A DNA stretch of 45,765 nucleotides. It comes from Hyphomicrobiales bacterium. GTDB lineage: Bacteria; Pseudomonadota; Alphaproteobacteria; Rhizobiales; Beijerinckiaceae. The stretch spans positions 1 to 45,765 of the forward strand of contig JAGWTA010000019.1 in the NCBI GenBank assembly GCA_028869185.1. Reading direction: 5' to 3'. The number at the start of each line of letters is the position of its first letter. Positions within the stretch are counted from its first letter, which is position 1. This document shows, piece by piece, positions 32,981-41,453 of the stretch. Under the pieces are notes generated by a model. The model was not told the origin of the DNA. It searched no databases and worked only from the letters and a program-made list of their open reading frames with translations. The translations under genes were made by a program, and so were the position numbers.

Positions 32981-34110
32981 AAACGGACATGACGAGGGGC
33001 GCGACGCGCTCTCCTGCGCTCGCCAGGAACGGCGCGGCAGGCGCAGCGTCGCCCGCGGCAGGCGCTTTCGACGCATTGCTGGCGGCGTGTGCGCCTGTTG
33101 CGCGGCCGTTGCCCAAAAAGCCGTCGCAAGCGCTTGCGCCTGTTTTGTCCAACGGCGGCGGTTCCGGATCGCAGCAAAGCGATAAAAAGGACGCAAGCGC
33201 TCCTGCGGCGCAGGGCGATGCGGACAAGACAGCTGCGCCTGCCGCAAGCGCAGCGCCGCCGCTGGTTTCCTTTGCGCTCGCGGTCGCGGGCGAACCCGGA
33301 TTGTTTGCGCAGGCCGCGCAAGCCGTCGCGTCGCCGCGCGGCGCGACGGCGTGCGACAATGCGCCGCAAGGCGCGCCGTTGGCTGCGCGTCCGTTGCACG
33401 CGCTCGCAACGCAGGGTCTGAGCGATGCAGCGCCCGATCGTGCGCGCAGCGCAGCGAGCGGCGGGTCGTCGGCTGATTTTCCTGTGGCGCCGCGAACGGG
33501 CGCCATGGCCGCTTCGTCGGCGACGACGCATCGCGCCGCAGCGGGCGAAGACAAGCCAGCGCTGGCTGCGCCTGTTCTTTCTGTTCAGGTCGAACACAGC
33601 GCCGCGCCGCAGGCTGATGTCGCGCAGCAGATCGCGGCCGCCGCACGCGGTTTGATCGATGCGGAGAAAACGTCCGCGCAAACGCGCAATCTGCAGCCAG
33701 CGCTTGCAACCGGAGATGCGGCTGCGCCGCCGCCGCGCGAGATCTCGAAGGTGACGATCACGCTGGCGCCCGAACATCTCGGCAAGGTGACGGTCGAAAT
33801 GAAATTTGCGCAAGGCGAGGTTCATTTGCGCATTCTGGCGGATGCAACGAGCGGCGTTTCGGCCATCCGCAATGAAGCGCCGGCGCTGGAGCGGCTGCTT
33901 GCCAGCGACGGGCTGAACATTGGCGCGCTTGTGATCGCGCCATCTTCGGCCAGCGATGCGCCGTCCAGCCAGATGGCGCCGGATTTTTCCAACGGCGGGC
34001 AGTCGTTCGGGCGGCGCCACGAGAGCCGCGCCGCGCCGCATGGCGATGGATTCGGCGAAGATGATGAAGTCTCACAGAGCAACGATCGCAGCGGCGGCGC
34101 TGTTTTGTAG
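32977..34110 (+). CDS. fliK: Flagellar hook-length control protein FliK (MotD-type)
   Basis: A 377-residue exported molecular ruler. The first 230 residues are low-complexity Ala/Pro/Gln, as expected for the extended ruler, and the C-terminal Flg_hook domain is clear: ISKVTITLAPEHLGKVTVEM then FAQGEVHLRILADATSGVSAI and LERLLASDGL. It acts with FlhB to end hook growth. In S. meliloti this gene was first called motD. Overlaps motC by four bases. Confidence 0.9.
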   Translation: MKTDMTRGATRSPALARNGAAGAASPAAGAFDALLAACAPVARPLPKKPSQALAPVLSNGGGSGSQQSDKKDASAPAAQGDADKTAAPAASAAPPLVSFALAVAGEPGLFAQAAQAVASPRGATACDNAPQGAPLAARPLHALATQGLSDAAPDRARSAASGGSSADFPVAPRTGAMAASSATTHRAAAGEDKPALAAPVLSVQVEHSAAPQADVAQQIAAAARGLIDAEKTSAQTRNLQPALATGDAAAPPPREISKVTITLAPEHLGKVTVEMKFAQGEVHLRILADATSGVSAIRNEAPALERLLASDGLNIGALVIAPSSASDAPSSQMAPDFSNGGQSFGRRHESRAAPHGDGFGEDDEVSQSNDRSGGAVL

Positions 34111-34624
34111 CGCAGCGGCGCAGGCGGCGGTCGATGGCGCATGCGAACGCGAAATGGCGCAAGCTTCCGCGCGCCACGGCGTGCCGCTCGGCGTGCTTTA
34201 TGCCGTCGGCCTCACGGAAACGGGGCGGACCGGCGCGCTCGATCGTCATGCGATCAATGTGGAAGGCGCGCCGTATTTTCCGCGCGATCTTGCAGCGGCC
34301 ATAAAGATTGTCGAAGGCGCGCAGCGGCGCGGCGCCAAGCTGATCGACGTTGGCTGCATGCAGGTCAACGTGCATTTTCACGGCGCGCATTTTCCCTCGC
34401 TTGCCGCGATGTTCGACCCCGCCGCCAATGTCGATTACGCGGCGCGCTTTCTCAAACGGCTGCGCGCCGAGCAACTGAGCTGGACGCTCGCCGTGGCGCG
34501 CTATCACGCCGGACCCAACAACAATCCCGCGCAGAAACGCTACGTGTGCGCGGTCATCGGCGCGATGGTGCGGTCCGGCTTCGGCGCCTGGACGCCGGCT
34601 GCTCGAAGCTTTTGCCGCCCTTAA
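34064..34624 (+). CDS. Flagellar-locus lytic transglycosylase (SLT domain)
   Basis: A 186-residue secreted enzyme with a signal peptide (about 1-22, ending AQA) and an SLT fold. The catalytic Glu is in YAVGLTETGRTG, followed by the family texts IDVGCMQVNVHFHG and VARYHAGPNNNP. It cleaves peptidoglycan to let the rod pass and would complement the hydrolase-less CheL/FlgJ-type protein at 11610. The start at 34064 (or 34061) lies 47 bases inside fliK in another frame, an unusually long overlap. Confidence 0.85.
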   Translation: MKSHRATIAAAALFCSAAAQAAVDGACEREMAQASARHGVPLGVLYAVGLTETGRTGALDRHAINVEGAPYFPRDLAAAIKIVEGAQRRGAKLIDVGCMQVNVHFHGAHFPSLAAMFDPAANVDYAARFLKRLRAEQLSWTLAVARYHAGPNNNPAQKRYVCAVIGAMVRSGFGAWTPAARSFCRP

Positions 34625-34638
34625 GTAATGCGCTGACT

Positions 34639-34675
34639 TATAGTAATAATAGCTTACGTATAGTAATAATATTAC
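34639..34675. repeat. AT-rich direct repeats upstream of the flagellar regulator gene
   Basis: TATAGTAATAATA occurs at 34639-34651 and again at 34659-34671, a 20-base spacing (two helical turns). The second copy continues into a dyad GTAAT-AAT-ATTAC (34663-34675). The whole 34625-34740 stretch is AT-rich in a GC-rich locus. This spacing suits paired binding of a dimeric regulator on one face of the DNA. It lies 141-177 bases before the ftcR/rem start. Confidence 0.6.
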
Positions 34676-34815
34676 CAAGTGTCGTATATAAATTTAAAAC
34701 ATCAATTAACCAAAAGATAATAGATGATCTTTATTGTGCCAACGTGACGCGAACGCCAGCGTAGCTCTTGGGCGGATGCGGTTGATCTCGACAAATAGAC
34801 TGGAGCAAGACGCCG

Positions 34816-35529
34816 ATGTTCATTCTCATTGAGGCGCGGTCTGCCGTTACGGAAGTATTCGCTACACAGTTCGGGCGCGAAGGCGTCGCGCTCACCGCCT
34901 TCTCGCCGGCCGAGTTCACGATCTGGGCCGAAGGCGCGACGCGCACAGAATTCGGCGCGGTCGAGGGCTTTCTGATCGGCGATGCGCCGGAGCGGCCGCA
35001 GCTTGTGCGCGCCATTCGCGAAAAGGGCGCTGCGCCCATCCTGGCGCTCGCCGATTTCGGCGCGCTGGCCCAGACGCTCGATCTGTTCGCCTGCGGCTGC
35101 GACGATGTCGTGCGCAAGCCCGTTCACGTGCGTGAAATCCTGGCGCGCGCACGCGCCATCCGCCGCCGGGCGGAAAATTCGACGGGCGTCGCCACGATCG
35201 GCTCGCTGCGCGTGTTCTTCGACGGCCGCGATCCGGAAGTGGAAGGCGAGACCATGCTGCTGCCGCGCCGCGAGCGCCGCATCCTGGAATTCCTTGCCGT
35301 CCATCGCGGTCGCCGCGTGACGAAGCAGCAAATCTTCCAGTCGATTTACGGCCTGTTCGACGACGAAGTCGAAGAGACGGTCGTCGAAAGCCATGTCAGC
35401 AAATTGCGCAAGAAACTGCGCCGGCGCATTGGCTACGATCCGATCGATTCCAAACGGTACCTTGGCTACTGCCTCGTCGCCGGCGCGCAAGGCCAGGCGC
35501 GCGCGGAGGCCGATCTGGCTTCCGTGTGA
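34816..35529 (+). CDS. ftcR: Flagellar transcriptional regulator FtcR/Rem (OmpR-type)
   Basis: This 237-residue DNA-binding protein has a receiver-like N-domain and an OmpR-type winged helix (PRRERRILEFLAVHRGRRVTKQ, then VVESHVSKLRKKLRRRIGYDPI and DSKRYLGY). It closely resembles Brucella FtcR and S. meliloti Rem, activators of flagellar genes in exponential phase. The receiver keeps Lys101-Pro102 but its acidic pocket is incomplete (IEARS where an Asp pair is usual), so phosphorylation control is doubtful. GGAG lies ten bases upstream of ATG 34816. The position just before flgE is as in rhizobia. Confidence 0.92.
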   Translation: MFILIEARSAVTEVFATQFGREGVALTAFSPAEFTIWAEGATRTEFGAVEGFLIGDAPERPQLVRAIREKGAAPILALADFGALAQTLDLFACGCDDVVRKPVHVREILARARAIRRRAENSTGVATIGSLRVFFDGRDPEVEGETMLLPRRERRILEFLAVHRGRRVTKQQIFQSIYGLFDDEVEETVVESHVSKLRKKLRRRIGYDPIDSKRYLGYCLVAGAQGQARAEADLASV

Positions 35530-35583
35530 ACGGCGTCTTCCTCCCCCAGCGAAACACCTGATCTTCTCACTTCGGAGCCATCC

Positions 35584-36843
35584 ATGTCTGTTTTCAGCGC
35601 AATGCGCACGAGCGTTTCTGGAATGTCCGCGCAAGCGGCCCGCATCAGCACCTATTCCGACAATATCGCGAATGTCGATACGGTCGGATACAAGGCCGCG
35701 AGCGCGCAATTCCAGACCATGCTCGTCAATCAGAATGTCGACGCCTACACATCGGGCGGCGTCGACACGAAAGTGCGTTACGCGATCAGCCAGCAGGGCG
35801 TCTTTACCGCGACGAACAGCCCGACGGATATGGCGATTTCCGGCCAGGGGTTTTTCGTCGTTTCGGACGCCGCCGGCGCAACGCATCTGACGCGCGCCGG
35901 TTCGTTCGTGCTCGATGCTTCCGGCTATCTCGTCAACACCGCCGGCTTTCGCCTGCGCGGCGTGGATGTTTCGGGCTCCACGGGCGCGACGACCAGCGCG
36001 GCGCTGTCCAATCTTTCCGACATCAAGATCAACACGACGGGCCTTGTCGCGACGGCCTCTACGAGCGGCGTGCTGACCGCCAATCTTCCGGCCGGCGCGA
36101 CAGTGGTGGCCGCCGCGAACCTTCCCTCCGCAAACGCCGCCTCTGCAGCGCCGACCGACAAGACTTCGATCGTCGCCTATGATTATCTCGGCCAGAAGGT
36201 GACGCTCGACGTCTACATGACGAAAACGGGCCCGAACGCATGGGAAGTTGCGGCCTTCGACAGTTCCACGGCATCGGCTGGCGGCGGCTTTCCCTACAGC
36301 GCGGGCCCGCTGGCCACAGCCAATCTGCAATTTGATCCAACCACCGGCGCACTTGCGGCGGGCAGCGCCAACAGCCTTTCGCTCGCCATCCCCGGCGGCG
36401 CAACGGCCACGCTCGACATGAGCGCGATGTCGCAGCTGGGGGCCGGCTTCTCGGTCGCCAGCGCATCGTTCGACGGGAATGCGCCGGCGCAATTCAGCCA
36501 GCTCAAGGTCGACAGCAACGGCGTCATCTCGGCGGTCTACCAGAACGGCAAGACGGTGCAGATGTTTCAGGCGCTGCTCGCCAATGTGCCGAGCCCGGAC
36601 AATCTGACGCCGAACAGCGGCGACATTTTCGACATCAATTCGAAATCGGGCCCCGCCAGCGTTTCGGCGCCGGGCGCGGGCATGGCGGGAACGATCCTGT
36701 CGGCGACGCTGGAAAATTCCACCGTCGATGTCGCGAACGAACTGACGGGCATGATCGAAACGCAGCGCGCCTACACGGCGAACTCAAAGGCGTTCCAGGT
36801 CGCGTCCGACATTACAGACGTGCTCGTCAATCTGAAGGTCTAA
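35584..36843 (+). CDS. flgE: Flagellar hook protein FlgE
   Basis: This 419-residue hook subunit has the N-terminal SGMSAQAARISTYSDNIANV, the hook variable middle (residues 100-330), and the C-terminal VDVANELTGMIETQRAYTANSKAFQVASD. GGAG precedes ATG. Its size, about 420, is typical of rhizobia. It begins 54 bases after the regulator gene. Confidence 0.96.
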   Translation: MSVFSAMRTSVSGMSAQAARISTYSDNIANVDTVGYKAASAQFQTMLVNQNVDAYTSGGVDTKVRYAISQQGVFTATNSPTDMAISGQGFFVVSDAAGATHLTRAGSFVLDASGYLVNTAGFRLRGVDVSGSTGATTSAALSNLSDIKINTTGLVATASTSGVLTANLPAGATVVAAANLPSANAASAAPTDKTSIVAYDYLGQKVTLDVYMTKTGPNAWEVAAFDSSTASAGGGFPYSAGPLATANLQFDPTTGALAAGSANSLSLAIPGGATATLDMSAMSQLGAGFSVASASFDGNAPAQFSQLKVDSNGVISAVYQNGKTVQMFQALLANVPSPDNLTPNSGDIFDINSKSGPASVSAPGAGMAGTILSATLENSTVDVANELTGMIETQRAYTANSKAFQVASDITDVLVNLKV

Positions 36844-36868
36844 CGGCGGCCGCAAGAGGCACAAAGTC

Positions 36869-38335
36869 ATGAACCTGCAATCTGCATTTTACGCCGCGCG
36901 CTCGGCGCTTTCCACGAATGCTGCGCAAACAGCGCTTCTGTCGCGCAACATCTCGAGCGCAGGCGACGCCACCTATTCCGTGCGCACATTGCGCACGGAA
37001 AGCCTCGGCGAGGGCGGTGTGCGCGCGGTGGGGGTGCAGCGCGCAGCCGATGCAGCCTTGCAGGAAGCAGCCTTGTCGTCCGTTTCAGTTTCCGCCGCGA
37101 GCCAGGCGGAGTCGGACGCCATCGCCAAACTGGCGCAGACGATCGGCGATACGCAGGGCGGCGCGTCCCCGACAGCGCAGCTGGCCGCATTCCAGACCGC
37201 GATGGTGACGGCGAGCGGCGCGCCGCAGGATGCTTCAGCCGTGACCGGCGCGATTACGGCGGCGAAAAATCTTGCGGCAAGTTTGCAAGGCGCCAGCGCG
37301 ACGACGCAGCAGACGCGCGCCGACGCGGACAAGGCGATGGCCAATTCCGTTGCAACCATCAACAGCCTGCTCTCGCAATTCGACGAAGCCAACAAGGCGG
37401 TCGTGCGCGGGACGGCCAGCGGCTCGGATGTCGCGGATGCGCTGGACCAGCGCGGCGCGATCCTGCAGCAACTGGCGCAGCAGATCGGCGTCAGCGCCGT
37501 TTCGGGACGCAATGGCGATGTTGCGCTCTACACCGACAGCGGCGTCGCGCTCTATCAGGACGGCGCGCGCTCTGTCTCGATGGCGCCGACGTCCACCTTC
37601 ACGGCGGGGCAGACGGGGCGCGCGGTTTATGTCGACGGCGTCGCCGTGACGGGCGCGAGCGCGGCTGCGCCGTTGCAATCGGGCGCGCTGGCGGGGCTGG
37701 CGCGTGTGCGCGACGTGACAGCGCCGGCCTATCAGGCGCAGCTCGACGAGGTTGCGCGCGGCCTCATCAATGCGAGCGCGCAGAACGATCCGGCAGGCGT
37801 CGCGCCGGCGCGCACCGGTCTTTTCACCTGGTCGGGCGGGCCGGCTTTGCCGGGCGGCATGACGCGTGGGCTCGCAAGCGATCTCTCGGTCGATCCTGCG
37901 GTCGATCCCGCCAGAGGCGGCGACTGGACGGCGCTGCGCGACGGCGGCATCGGTTCGGCAACCTACAAGACGAACACGACCGGCGCGGCGTCCTATTCGG
38001 ACAATCTCGTTGCGATTTCCAATGCGCTGAATGCGGCCCAAACGTTCGATGCGCGCACGCAATTGCAGAGCGCCCAATCTGTCGCCTCGCTGGCGACGGC
38101 TTCGGCCTCATGGATTTCCGCCGCCGACAAAACGGCAAGCGACACGGCGACGCAGAAAGCCACCGTCGCCACGCAGGCCGCAAGCGCGCTGAGCGCGGCG
38201 ACCGGCGTCAACATCGACGACCAGATGTCGCGCATGCTCGATATGGAGCATTCCTATCAGGCATCGGCGAAAATATTGTCGTCCATCGAGCAAATGTATA
38301 CGGCGCTGTTCACCGCCGTTCCGGCCACGCCATGA
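36869..38335 (+). CDS. flgK: Hook-filament junction protein FlgK
   Basis: A 488-residue junction protein with the N-terminal ARSALSTNAAQTALLSRNISSAG, a long Ala/Ser-rich middle, and the C-terminal VNIDDQMSRMLDMEHSYQASAKILSSIEQMYTALF. Exported with help from FlgN. The stop overlaps the flgL start (ATGA). Confidence 0.95.
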   Translation: MNLQSAFYAARSALSTNAAQTALLSRNISSAGDATYSVRTLRTESLGEGGVRAVGVQRAADAALQEAALSSVSVSAASQAESDAIAKLAQTIGDTQGGASPTAQLAAFQTAMVTASGAPQDASAVTGAITAAKNLAASLQGASATTQQTRADADKAMANSVATINSLLSQFDEANKAVVRGTASGSDVADALDQRGAILQQLAQQIGVSAVSGRNGDVALYTDSGVALYQDGARSVSMAPTSTFTAGQTGRAVYVDGVAVTGASAAAPLQSGALAGLARVRDVTAPAYQAQLDEVARGLINASAQNDPAGVAPARTGLFTWSGGPALPGGMTRGLASDLSVDPAVDPARGGDWTALRDGGIGSATYKTNTTGAASYSDNLVAISNALNAAQTFDARTQLQSAQSVASLATASASWISAADKTASDTATQKATVATQAASALSAATGVNIDDQMSRMLDMEHSYQASAKILSSIEQMYTALFTAVPATP

Positions 38336-39381
38336 TCCCCTCATCCCCCTCATCCTATTCCGCGAGCGCGATCATGCGCGCCGCGATCGCCAAAACGCAG
38401 CGCGATCTTGCGACCGTCGGCGCAGAACTCAGTTCGGGGCGGCTCGACAATATCGGGCGCACGCTCGGCGGCGGCGTCGGCGCAGCTTTCGATTTTCGCG
38501 CAGCGGCGGCCAACGCCAACGCTTATGCTCAAAATTGCCAAAACGCCGGCGATTCGCTCTCGGCGGCGCAGGCTGCGATGGGTTCGATCACATCGGTTGC
38601 GCAATCGCTGCAACAATCGCTGACGCAGGGCATGTCCGGCTCGTCAGCGCCCTCGGCCCTGCAGACGCAGGCGCAGCAGGCGCTCTCTCTCATCGCCGGA
38701 CAGCTCAACGCCAGCTACGCGGGCGCCGCGATTTTCGGCGGCGCCAATACGGGGCGCGCGCCGGTTGCAGACTACACGCAGGCGAGCGGCGCGAGCGCGC
38801 GCGCTGCGACAGCCGCCGCCTTTTCGGCCGCCTTCGGCGTTGCGCAAGGCGCGGCCGGATCGTCGTCGATCACGGGCGCGGCCATGCAGTCGTTCCTCAC
38901 GGGGCCCTTTGCCGCGCTGTTTTCCGGATCGTCCTGGAATGCGAACTGGTCGAGCGCGGACAATGGCGGCGTGAATGTCGCAACGGGCGATGGCCAGACG
39001 ACAAACGTCGCGCTTTCGGCGAACAATACTGCGTTTCGCGATATCATGCAGGCCGCCGCGATGGTCGCCGACACCGGTATTTCGACGCTCAATGCGGATG
39101 CGCGCAGCGCCGTGCTGCAACAGGCCTCGACGCTTCTGGGCTCCGGGCTCGGCGCGCTCGCGCAATTGCAAAGCGCCGTCGGCTCCACGCAAGCCCAATT
39201 GTCTACACAATATACGGCGCAAACGACGAATGCGAACTTTCTGAAAGCGCAGACCGGAAAACTGGAAAATGCCGATCCTGCGCAACTTTCGTCCAGTCTT
39301 GCGCTGCTGACGACCCAGCTGGAGCTTTCCTATTCGCTCACCAACCGGATCAGCAAACTCAGTCTCGTCAATTTCATTTGA
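38332..39381 (+). CDS. flgL: Hook-filament junction protein FlgL
   Basis: A 349-residue flagellin-like junction protein. The N-terminal IAKTQRDLATVGAELSSGRL and the C-terminal LSSSLALLTTQLELSYSLTNRISKLSLVNFI match the family. The start ATG at 38332 is set by the overlap with flgK; the longer frame upstream lies within flgK. FlgL completes the adaptor to the filament. Confidence 0.93.
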   Translation: MIPSSPSSYSASAIMRAAIAKTQRDLATVGAELSSGRLDNIGRTLGGGVGAAFDFRAAAANANAYAQNCQNAGDSLSAAQAAMGSITSVAQSLQQSLTQGMSGSSAPSALQTQAQQALSLIAGQLNASYAGAAIFGGANTGRAPVADYTQASGASARAATAAAFSAAFGVAQGAAGSSSITGAAMQSFLTGPFAALFSGSSWNANWSSADNGGVNVATGDGQTTNVALSANNTAFRDIMQAAAMVADTGISTLNADARSAVLQQASTLLGSGLGALAQLQSAVGSTQAQLSTQYTAQTTNANFLKAQTGKLENADPAQLSSSLALLTTQLELSYSLTNRISKLSLVNFI

Positions 39382-39397
39382 CGCATCGGAGACACAT

Positions 39398-39742
39398 ATG
39401 CCGCAGGCTCTTTATCGTGAAATTTCCGACGACGACCAGACCAGCGCGCGTCGGCGCGAACATGACGTTCTCGATCGCGCAGTCGCCATGCTGGAAGCGG
39501 CGCGCGAAAGCGGTTCGGCCGATCCCGTTCGCGAGGAAGCGCTCGATTGCGTTGATGCAATCTGGGGCGCGTTCATGACAGACCTTTCCGATGACGCCAA
39601 TGCGCTCGATGCGGCGCTGCGCGCGCAGCTCATCTCAATCGGGTTGTGGAATTTCCGCAAGACGACGGAACTGCGCCTGGGCGCCGGCGATCTCGCGCCG
39701 CTCATCGAAGTCAATGCGATCGTGCGCGACGGATTGAGGTGA
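39398..39742 (+). CDS. flaF: Flagellin biosynthesis regulator FlaF
   Basis: A 114-residue helical cytoplasmic protein, found only in alphaproteobacteria. The region ALDAALRAQLISIGLWNFRKTTELRLG is the conserved FlaF core. In Caulobacter FlaF is needed for flagellin production after hook completion and is antagonistic to FlbT. Lies between flgL and flbT as in rhizobia, with three bases to flbT. Confidence 0.92.
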   Translation: MPQALYREISDDDQTSARRREHDVLDRAVAMLEAARESGSADPVREEALDCVDAIWGAFMTDLSDDANALDAALRAQLISIGLWNFRKTTELRLGAGDLAPLIEVNAIVRDGLR

Positions 39743-39745
39743 ATC

Positions 39746-40156
39746 ATGCGCATCTCGTTGCGGGCGGGTGAGCGCATCTACCTCAACGGCGCAGTGTTTT
39801 CAGTCGACCGGAAAGTGTCGCTCGATCTGCTGAACGACGCCACCTTTCTGCTCGACGCCCATGTGATGCAGGCGCAGGACGCCAACACGCCGTTGCGCCG
39901 GCTTTATTTCGTGCTCCAGACGATGTTGATGGACCCGGCGGACGCCGGCGCCACCCGCATCCAGGCGCGCGACATGTTCGAGTCCATCCAGGCGGCGGTT
40001 CAGGGCGACGTTCTTGCTGAAAAGATCGCCGCCGTGCGCCGCTCGTTCGACAACCGGCGATTGTTCGAGGCGCTCAAGGGGCTTCGCGCGGCTTTTCCGG
40101 ATGAAGCCGAATTGTTGCGTTTTGCGCCGCCCGCGCCGTTGAAGGAGATTGCATGA
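39746..40156 (+). CDS. flbT: Flagellin translational regulator FlbT
   Basis: The 136-residue protein begins MRISLRAGERIYLNGAVFSVDRK, the FlbT signature, and ends with a flexible Pro/Ala tail. In Caulobacter FlbT binds the 5' leader of flagellin mRNA and limits its translation until the hook is made; in Brucella it acts positively. The likely target here is the leader hairpin before fliC at 27709-27747. Overlaps flgD by four bases. Confidence 0.94.
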   Translation: MRISLRAGERIYLNGAVFSVDRKVSLDLLNDATFLLDAHVMQAQDANTPLRRLYFVLQTMLMDPADAGATRIQARDMFESIQAAVQGDVLAEKIAAVRRSFDNRRLFEALKGLRAAFPDEAELLRFAPPAPLKEIA

Positions 40157-40566
40157 TGCAGGTCACATCCGCGACATCGTCGGCGCAGGCGGCCAATGCC
40201 GCCACTTCCGCCGCTACGACGAAAACGACAGCGCCGACGCTCGATTACAACGCGTTCCTGCAACTTCTGCTCGCGCAGATGAAGAATCAGGATCCGACCA
40301 GTCCGACCGATTCCACGCAATGGGTCTCGCAGCTGGCGACTTTTTCCAGCGTCGAGCAGCAGGTTCAGGCGAATGCGAAACTCGACAGCCTGCTCACGAG
40401 TTCGAACTTGCAGGACGCCGAAGCGCTGGTCGGACACACGCTCACATCGGCGGACGGGCAGACGACGGGCGTCGTGGCTTCCGTTTCGGTGACCAGCTCC
40501 GGCTCGACCGCCAATCTCGTCAACGGCGGGACGATTGCGATCACATCCGGCATCACGGTCAGCTAG
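40153..40566 (+). CDS. flgD: Flagellar hook-cap protein FlgD (short form)
   Basis: A 137-residue hook-cap protein. The core DYNAFLQLLLAQMKNQDPTSPTDSTQWVSQLATFSSVEQQ is the conserved N-terminal part. The Fn3/Tudor C-terminal domain of enterobacterial FlgD is absent; only one short strand region (AEALVGHTLTSADG) follows, as in other rhizobia. Tandem ATGs at 40153 and 40156 are both possible starts. Confidence 0.93.
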   Translation: MMQVTSATSSAQAANAATSAATTKTTAPTLDYNAFLQLLLAQMKNQDPTSPTDSTQWVSQLATFSSVEQQVQANAKLDSLLTSSNLQDAEALVGHTLTSADGQTTGVVASVSVTSSGSTANLVNGGTIAITSGITVS

Positions 40567-40568
40567 CG

Positions 40569-40835
40569 ATGAATGAAGCCGACGCGCTGGAGTTGATGCG
40601 TCTTGCTGTGTGGACAATCGTCGTCGCCTCGGCCCCTGCGGTGGCCGCCGCGATGATCGTGGGTCTTGGCGTGGCTGTCTTTCAGACCCTGACGCAAATT
40701 CAGGAAGCAACTCTTACATTCGTTCCAAAAATCATCGCTGTGTTTCTTGCGATGATGCTGTCGGCGTCTTTCGTCGGCGCACAGGTGTACGCGTTCAGCG
40801 AGCTCGCCTATGCGCGGATTGAACGTGGCTTCTAG
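40569..40835 (+). CDS. fliQ: Flagellar export channel protein FliQ
   Basis: An 88-residue protein with two membrane spans (about 12-38 and 50-75). AMIVGLGVAVFQTLTQIQEATLTFVPKI is the conserved FliQ hairpin. It forms the export channel with FliP and FliR. Two bases after flgD. Its last 26 bases overlap the next gene. Confidence 0.95.
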   Translation: MNEADALELMRLAVWTIVVASAPAVAAAMIVGLGVAVFQTLTQIQEATLTFVPKIIAVFLAMMLSASFVGAQVYAFSELAYARIERGF

Positions 40836-41364
40836 AAAATCAAAAAAACGCGAAACATTCGATGAGGAATTCCGGGCGCAGATCGCGATAGCGATCGTGG
40901 GATCGGTTTTCGTCAGTACGGTCGCCGCAGCCTCCTGGTGGGAGACGCGCCGTCGCGGCGGCGCCCCTGCGGTCAATGCGGGCGAACATCTTGCATTGTT
41001 CGCGCAGCCTGCGCGACATCGCGTCGCGGTTGTCGCTGCGGCGGTCGCTCCGCCGCGCGAGGCGCCGGCGCGGCAGGAAATCGACGATACGCCGACAGGG
41101 TCGATTGCGCCGCAACCGGCGCCTGCTGGCCCCGGCGGCCTGCCGCCTGCGGCCCTGCAGAATTTCCGTCTGGTCTCGATTTCAGGGCCAGACGCCATGT
41201 TCAACACGCTGTTTGGGCCGATGACGCTGAAAGTTGGCGAGGAGGCGCCGGGCGTCGGCGTCGTTGAGGCGATCGAGACCTCGGGCGCCTTTGGCAAGGT
41301 CGTCCTGCGCAGCGGTGACAAGGTCACCGTGTTCGAGCTTGGTGGACAGGCGCAGGCGCGCTGA
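40810..41364 (+). CDS. Uncharacterised anchored protein following fliQ
   Basis: I do not recognise this 184-residue protein. The basic N-terminus (ASRKSKKRE) precedes one membrane span (about 24-44), then a Pro/Ala linker (about 72-115) and a compact C-terminal beta-like domain (118-178: FRLVSISG, TLKVGEEAPGVGVVEAIE, GKVVLRSGDKVTVFEL). The layout is like the GspC/PulC inner-membrane protein of type II secretion, whose homology-region domain has a similar strand rhythm, but the match is only suggestive. It overlaps fliQ by 26 bases and is the last gene of the flagellar series, so a flagellar role is likely. A GTG or TTG a few codons later could be the start. Confidence 0.6.
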   Translation: MRGLNVASRKSKKRETFDEEFRAQIAIAIVGSVFVSTVAAASWWETRRRGGAPAVNAGEHLALFAQPARHRVAVVAAAVAPPREAPARQEIDDTPTGSIAPQPAPAGPGGLPPAALQNFRLVSISGPDAMFNTLFGPMTLKVGEEAPGVGVVEAIETSGAFGKVVLRSGDKVTVFELGGQAQAR

Positions 41365-41453
41365 TTATAAGCGCCCGCGTTGCAGACAGCCGCACGCGCG
41401 GCGCCGCGCATGGGCAGGCGCCAGGCTGGCCGCGCGATCAGGCAGAGACCGGC

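Noticed and set aside
34618-34740. AT-rich stretch as a sign of recent horizontal insertion
   Set aside because: It is short, without genes or terminal repeats, and flanked by conserved rhizobial flagellar order; a regulatory region is simpler.
40153-40566. FlgD as a truncated gene
   Set aside because: The short form without the Fn3/Tudor domain is normal in rhizobial relatives, and the ends are in a coupled operon.
41396-41409. GCGCGGCGCCGCGC palindrome before fpr as an operator
   Set aside because: GC palindromes of this kind arise often by chance at this base composition; nothing else supports a binding site.
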